The position numbers were made by a program, and so were the translations under genes. 9,310 nucleotides of DNA, from positions 1 to 9,310 of the forward strand of contig USIX01000089.1 of the NCBI GenBank assembly GCA_900554895.1, read 5' to 3'. Below the pieces are notes generated by a model, which saw nothing but the letters and a program-made list of their open reading frames with translations, did not search any database and was not told the DNA's origin. How positions within the stretch are numbered: the stretch's first letter is position 1; every line of letters begins with the position of its first letter. This document shows, piece by piece, positions 6,082-9,310 of this stretch. The stretch comes from an uncultured Megamonas sp. (GTDB lineage Bacteria; Bacillota; Negativicutes; Selenomonadales; Selenomonadaceae).

Positions 6082-6801
6082 TTATTTTATTGGATTGCGT
6101 TCTGGTGTTCCGGCTTTACGAGGATATGTTTTCGGTGTCGTTTTTATTTTTTTGATATAAATCACGGCACGTTTATCCTCAATTTCCGGCAGTTTAACCG
6201 GTAAAGTAGCCGTTATCTCTCCACCTAAAATTTTTACAGCTTTTTGCGCTTCAATCGTTTCTTCTTCATATTGGCGTCCTTTAAGCGCAATAAATGTTCC
6301 GCCCGGTTTTACAAACGGTAAGCAGTATTCACATATAATCGGCAGACGTGCCACAGCTCTTGCTGTCGCCAAATCGAATTTTTCCCGATATTTCTTATTG
6401 CGCGCCGCTTCTTCACTTCTAGCATGAACCGCTTCTACATTCTTCAGACCGAGTTCATCTACAACAAGCTGCAAGAATTTGATACGCTTGTTAAGTGAGT
6501 CAAGCAGTGTTAACTTTAATGACGGACAAAAAATCTTCAACGGCAATCCTGGAAAACCGGCACCTGTTCCTACATCAATCAGACTTGTACCGTCTTTAAA
6601 CAATTCAGCCTTATAACAGCTGAGCGAGTCGACTATATGTTTTATAGCCACTTCTTTTGGCGCTGTAATCGCCGTCAGATTGATTTTTTCATTCCACTCG
6701 ATAAGAAGCTCATAATATCTGTTAAAAGCTTCTATCTGGCTTTCTGTTGCGTTTAAACCATATTCAGCCATAGCGGCTTTCAGTTCATCTACAAAGCTCA
6801 T
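6082..6801 (-). CDS. rsmG: 16S rRNA (guanine527-N7)-methyltransferase RsmG
   Basis: Cytoplasmic SAM-dependent methyltransferase that makes m7G527 in 16S rRNA (E. coli numbering); loss gives low-level streptomycin resistance in other bacteria. The protein has 239 residues, the usual length. Visible motifs are NLTAI (41-45) with the following HIVDSL, the SAM-binding loop [15 protein letters not shown] (76-90), the acidic end of the next strand (LLDSLNKR), and the RsmG-specific ATARAVARL (145-153). The conserved C-terminal tail [16 protein letters not shown] is also present. Its ATG overlaps the mnmG stop as ATGA (6798-6801), suggesting translational coupling. It is the last gene of the operon and is followed directly by a hairpin terminator. 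Confidence 0.97.
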   Translation of the reverse strand: MSFVDELKAAMAEYGLNATESQIEAFNRYYELLIEWNEKINLTAITAPKEVAIKHIVDSLSCYKAELFKDGTSLIDVGTGAGFPGLPLKIFCPSLKLTLLDSLNKRIKFLQLVVDELGLKNVEAVHARSEEAARNKKYREKFDLATARAVARLPIICEYCLPFVKPGGTFIALKGRQYEEETIEAQKAVKILGGEITATLPVKLPEIEDKRAVIYIKKIKTTPKTYPRKAGTPERNPIK

Positions 6802-8678
6802 GCCAAATCCCCCTGTCGACGCTGCTGTTCAAGATAAACGAGCAGAACGGAAATATCAGCCGGCGATACACCGGAAATACGGCTTGCCTGACCGATGGAT
6901 ATAGGCCTTATCTGGTTCAGTTTTTCTCGTGCCTCATCACGCAGACTGGATACTTTATCATAATCAATGTCCACCGGCAATAATTTTACTTCCAGTTTCT
7001 CCATGCGTTCCACCTGTTCCAGCTGTTTTTTGATATAGCCTTCATAAACGATAGAAATTTCCACCTGTTTTTTTACGTCCTCGGCAAGCTCAGGCAGCTC
7101 TATAAGCTGTGCCAATCTGTCATATTTTACACCGTCACGTTTCAATAAATCAGCCGCCGTCACCGTATTATGAATAGCACCTAATTCCAGTTCCTGCATT
7201 TTTGCCAACGTTTCCTTATTCGGATGTATTCTAATTTCTTTTAAAAGGTCTATCGTCTGTTTTATACTGTCGCACCGCTTTGTAAACCGCACATATCGTT
7301 CATCCGATACCAAACCCACGTCACGACCGATTTGCGTCAAACGTAAATCAGCATTGTCCTGACGCAAAAGCAAACGATATTCGGCACGTGATGTCATTAT
7401 ACGGTACGGCTCATTCGTGCCTTTCGTCACTAAATCATCAATCAGTACACCAATATATGCTTCAGAGCGCTTTAAAATCAACGGCTCTTTTCCCTTGATT
7501 TTAAGTGCCGCATTAATGCCGGCAACAAGACCCTGAGCCGCCGCCTCCTCATATCCTGAAGTTCCGTTTGCCTGTCCGGCAGAGAAAAATCCGCTTATAT
7601 TCTTAAATTCCAATGACGGCTTTAACTGCAAAGGATTAATACAATCGTATTCGATAGCATAACCCGGACGCATGATTTTTACATGTTCAAGTCCCGGTAT
7701 CGTACGCAAAAATTCCATCTGTACATCAATCGGCATACTGGTCGACATTCCCTGTACATACATCTCCTCCGTATCCAGTCCTTCCGGTTCAATAAACAGC
7801 TGGTGGCGCTGTTTATCCGGGAAACGCACGATTTTCGTTTCAATGGACGGACAGTATCTAGGCCCGATGCCTTTTATAATGCCGTTTGCCATCGGTGCAC
7901 GTTCAATATTGTCACGAATAATCTTATGAGTCTGCTCGTTCGTATACGTAAGCCAGCACGGAACTTGGTCACGTGTTTTCACGTCACTCATAAAAGAAAA
8001 ATTATGCACCCGGTCATCACCCGGCTGAATAATCATTTTGGAAAAATCGAGACTGCGGCGGTCCACACGCGCCGGTGTTCCCGTTTTAAAGCGCATGATT
8101 TCAATCCCGGCATTTTTCAGGCAGTCAGACAGCTTCACGGCCGCTCTCTGACCGTTCGGTCCGCCAGAGTACGTATTTTCCCCGATAATAATTCTGCCTT
8201 TTAGATAAGTCCCTGAAGCCAGTACTACAGCTTTGCACGTATAGATTTCACCGGTTTCCACTACAACTCCTGTTACCGTATTATCTTCAAACAGTATTTC
8301 ATCTATCAAAAGCTGTTTAACATCAAGATTTTCCTGCAGTTCACACGTTTTTTTCATCATATTCTGATACAGCTTCTTATCCGCCTGAGCGCGCAGTGCC
8401 TGTACGGCCGGACCTTTTCCTGTATTTAGCATACGGTACTGTATACATGTTTTATCGGCATTTACACCCATTTCTCCGCCCAAAGCGTCAATTTCACGCA
8501 CAAGATGACCTTTAGCCGGTCCTCCGACAGACGGATTGCACGGCATCATGGCAATATTATCCATATTGAGCGTCGTAAGAAGCGTCTGACAGCCCATTCG
8601 TGCACTAGCAAGCGCTGCTTCCACTCCGGCATGACCGGCACCTATGACAATCACATCATAATTTCCTGCAATAAACAA
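6798..8678 (-). CDS. mnmG: tRNA uridine 5-carboxymethylaminomethyl modification enzyme MnmG (GidA)
   Basis: FAD-dependent partner of MnmE. The complex installs aminomethyl or carboxymethylaminomethyl groups on C5 of the wobble uridine of certain tRNAs, using methylenetetrahydrofolate. It has 626 residues, close to E. coli's 629. The FAD-binding GAGHAG is at 13-18. The [20 protein letters not shown] block holds Cys47, and GPRYCPSIE holds Cys276, the two redox-relevant cysteines of the family. [27 protein letters not shown] and [19 protein letters not shown] follow. The C-terminal helical domain that contacts MnmE and tRNA ends with [20 protein letters not shown]. The start is TTG 8678, 8 bases after GGGAGG (8687-8692). 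It lies 20 bp after mnmE and overlaps rsmG by 4 bp. Confidence 0.98.
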   Translation of the reverse strand: MFIAGNYDVIVIGAGHAGVEAALASARMGCQTLLTTLNMDNIAMMPCNPSVGGPAKGHLVREIDALGGEMGVNADKTCIQYRMLNTGKGPAVQALRAQADKKLYQNMMKKTCELQENLDVKQLLIDEILFEDNTVTGVVVETGEIYTCKAVVLASGTYLKGRIIIGENTYSGGPNGQRAAVKLSDCLKNAGIEIMRFKTGTPARVDRRSLDFSKMIIQPGDDRVHNFSFMSDVKTRDQVPCWLTYTNEQTHKIIRDNIERAPMANGIIKGIGPRYCPSIETKIVRFPDKQRHQLFIEPEGLDTEEMYVQGMSTSMPIDVQMEFLRTIPGLEHVKIMRPGYAIEYDCINPLQLKPSLEFKNISGFFSAGQANGTSGYEEAAAQGLVAGINAALKIKGKEPLILKRSEAYIGVLIDDLVTKGTNEPYRIMTSRAEYRLLLRQDNADLRLTQIGRDVGLVSDERYVRFTKRCDSIKQTIDLLKEIRIHPNKETLAKMQELELGAIHNTVTAADLLKRDGVKYDRLAQLIELPELAEDVKKQVEISIVYEGYIKKQLEQVERMEKLEVKLLPVDIDYDKVSSLRDEAREKLNQIRPISIGQASRISGVSPADISVLLVYLEQQRRQGDLA

Positions 8679-8686
8679 AAATTTTT

Positions 8687-8692
8687 CCTCCC
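8687..8692 (-). promoter_or_regulatory. Strong ribosome binding site for the TTG-started mnmG
   Basis: GGGAGG on the minus strand, 8 bases before TTG 8678-8676. It sits in the 20-bp gap between mnmE and mnmG. No ATG lies between it and the conserved FAD-binding segment, so the TTG is the start. Confidence 0.78.
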
Positions 8693-8698
8693 ATCTGT

Positions 8699-9310
8699 TT
8701 ACTTTCCAATGCAGAACTGACTGAAAATCTGGTCGATAATATCCTCATCGACTGTATCGCCCGTTATCTCGCCAAGTTTTTCCCACGCCGAACGGACATC
8801 TATAACAATAAAATCCTCTGCCATGCCCATTCTTATCGTATTTAAACATTCTTCCAGATGTTCTTCAGCTGCCTTTAAAGCCTCCGCCTGCCGCAAATTA
8901 TTGACGAAACATCCTTCCGCCTGCCCAGCGTTGCCGCTATAAACGCGGTTTACTATTTCATCTTCCAAATCTTTTAAACCGTCTTTATTGATTGTAGAAA
9001 TACAGATATATTTAAATTCACCTTGCAGCTGATTTTGTAAATCCTCTATATCCATTTCCGTAGGCAAATCTTTTTTAGTCAATAAAACTATGCCCTTTTT
9101 ATCTTTAAGCATAGCAATTATATCCCTATCCTCCTGTGATAGAGGACGGGAAGCGTCAAACAGAGCTAAAATCAAATCGGCTCTTTGCAAATAGGCTACG
9201 GATTTTTCCACACCGATTTGCTCAACCTTATCATGCGTTTCACGAATTCCTGCCGTATCGATTATTCTAAGCGGTACACCGCCGATATTGGCATATTCTT
9301 CCAAACTGTC
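8699..9310 (-). CDS. mnmE: tRNA modification GTPase MnmE (TrmE), C-terminal part cut by the window edge
   Basis: The last 203 residues of a GTPase normally about 455-460 long. The frame stays open to the right edge. MnmE pairs with MnmG, and its GTP hydrolysis drives tRNA wobble-uridine modification. Visible in order: [22 protein letters not shown], carrying the G3 motif DTAG and the switch II region; LLTKKDL in the G4 position; then the helical domain. The protein ends FCIGK, whose cysteine is the conserved C-terminal residue of the family. The N-terminal folate-binding domain and the G1/G2 motifs lie outside. The G4 motif reads TKKD instead of NKxD. The leucine codon TTG at 9304 is not a start: conserved sequence continues upstream. 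Confidence 0.97.
   Translation of the reverse strand, partial: DSLEEYANIGGVPLRIIDTAGIRETHDKVEQIGVEKSVAYLQRADLILALFDASRPLSQEDRDIIAMLKDKKGIVLLTKKDLPTEMDIEDLQNQLQGEFKYICISTINKDGLKDLEDEIVNRVYSGNAGQAEGCFVNNLRQAEALKAAEEHLEECLNTIRMGMAEDFIVIDVRSAWEKLGEITGDTVDEDIIDQIFSQFCIGK

Noticed and set aside
7683..8204. Rightward 173-codon open frame antisense to mnmG
   Set aside because: Long only because the antisense frame of a conserved gene lacks stops. The translation is rich in Arg, His and Ser with no domain, and there is no promoter or ribosome binding site.
8505..8720. Rightward open frame across the mnmG start and mnmE end
   Set aside because: Antisense shadow of two recognised genes with no supporting signals.
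1..9310. Mobile element, phage, CRISPR or defence island
   Set aside because: No transposase, integrase, terminal repeats, target-site duplications, spacer-repeat array or defence-type domain was found. Gene composition looks uniform and mostly housekeeping.

Overview
This looks like a chromosomal window from a low-to-moderate GC Firmicutes-type bacterium. A Negativicutes member (Selenomonadaceae/Megamonas-like) is my best guess. The guess rests on the style of the proteins, strong AGGAGG-type ribosome binding sites, frequent TTG starts, an AtpZ-type protein and a small secreted adhesin-E-like protein. It is not backed by a database search. The window holds eleven protein genes, two of them cut by its edges. 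I see no rRNA or tRNA gene, insertion sequence, phage gene, CRISPR array or riboswitch.

Left part (1-2296). The end of a Cof-type HAD phosphatase gene runs rightward and finishes at a bidirectional terminator. That terminator also serves a leftward gene for a small secreted protein of unknown function. Facing away from the secreted-protein gene is a rightward pair: an AtpZ/AtpI-family membrane protein and an RluA-family pseudouridine synthase, 10 bp apart.

Middle part (2293-5916). The uracil-DNA glycosylase gene (ung) runs leftward and its stop codon interlocks with that of the pseudouridine synthase gene (4-bp tail-to-tail overlap). A rightward EamA/DMT transporter gene diverges from ung across a 148-bp regulatory gap. 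Next come a leftward YbaN-like (DUF454) membrane protein gene and, upstream of it, a MATE efflux transporter gene. Each of these two has its own plausible promoter.

Right part (6033-9310). The leftward cluster mnmE (partial)-mnmG-rsmG is tightly packed (20-bp gap, then a 4-bp ATGA overlap) and ends at a strong hairpin terminator. MnmE and MnmG together modify the wobble uridine of tRNAs. RsmG methylates 16S rRNA. In Firmicutes this cluster normally lies close to the replication origin, so the window is probably origin-proximal. Three translation-fidelity or RNA-modification genes plus a separate rRNA/tRNA pseudouridine synthase give the window an RNA-modification flavour, but this is ordinary housekeeping.

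I did not find a convincing undescribed system. The points worth a second look are small: an atpZ-like gene outside an ATP synthase operon, a variant RluA catalytic motif, a variant MnmE G4 motif, and three regulatory-looking repeat arrangements upstream of ung/EamA, MATE and the DUF454 gene.
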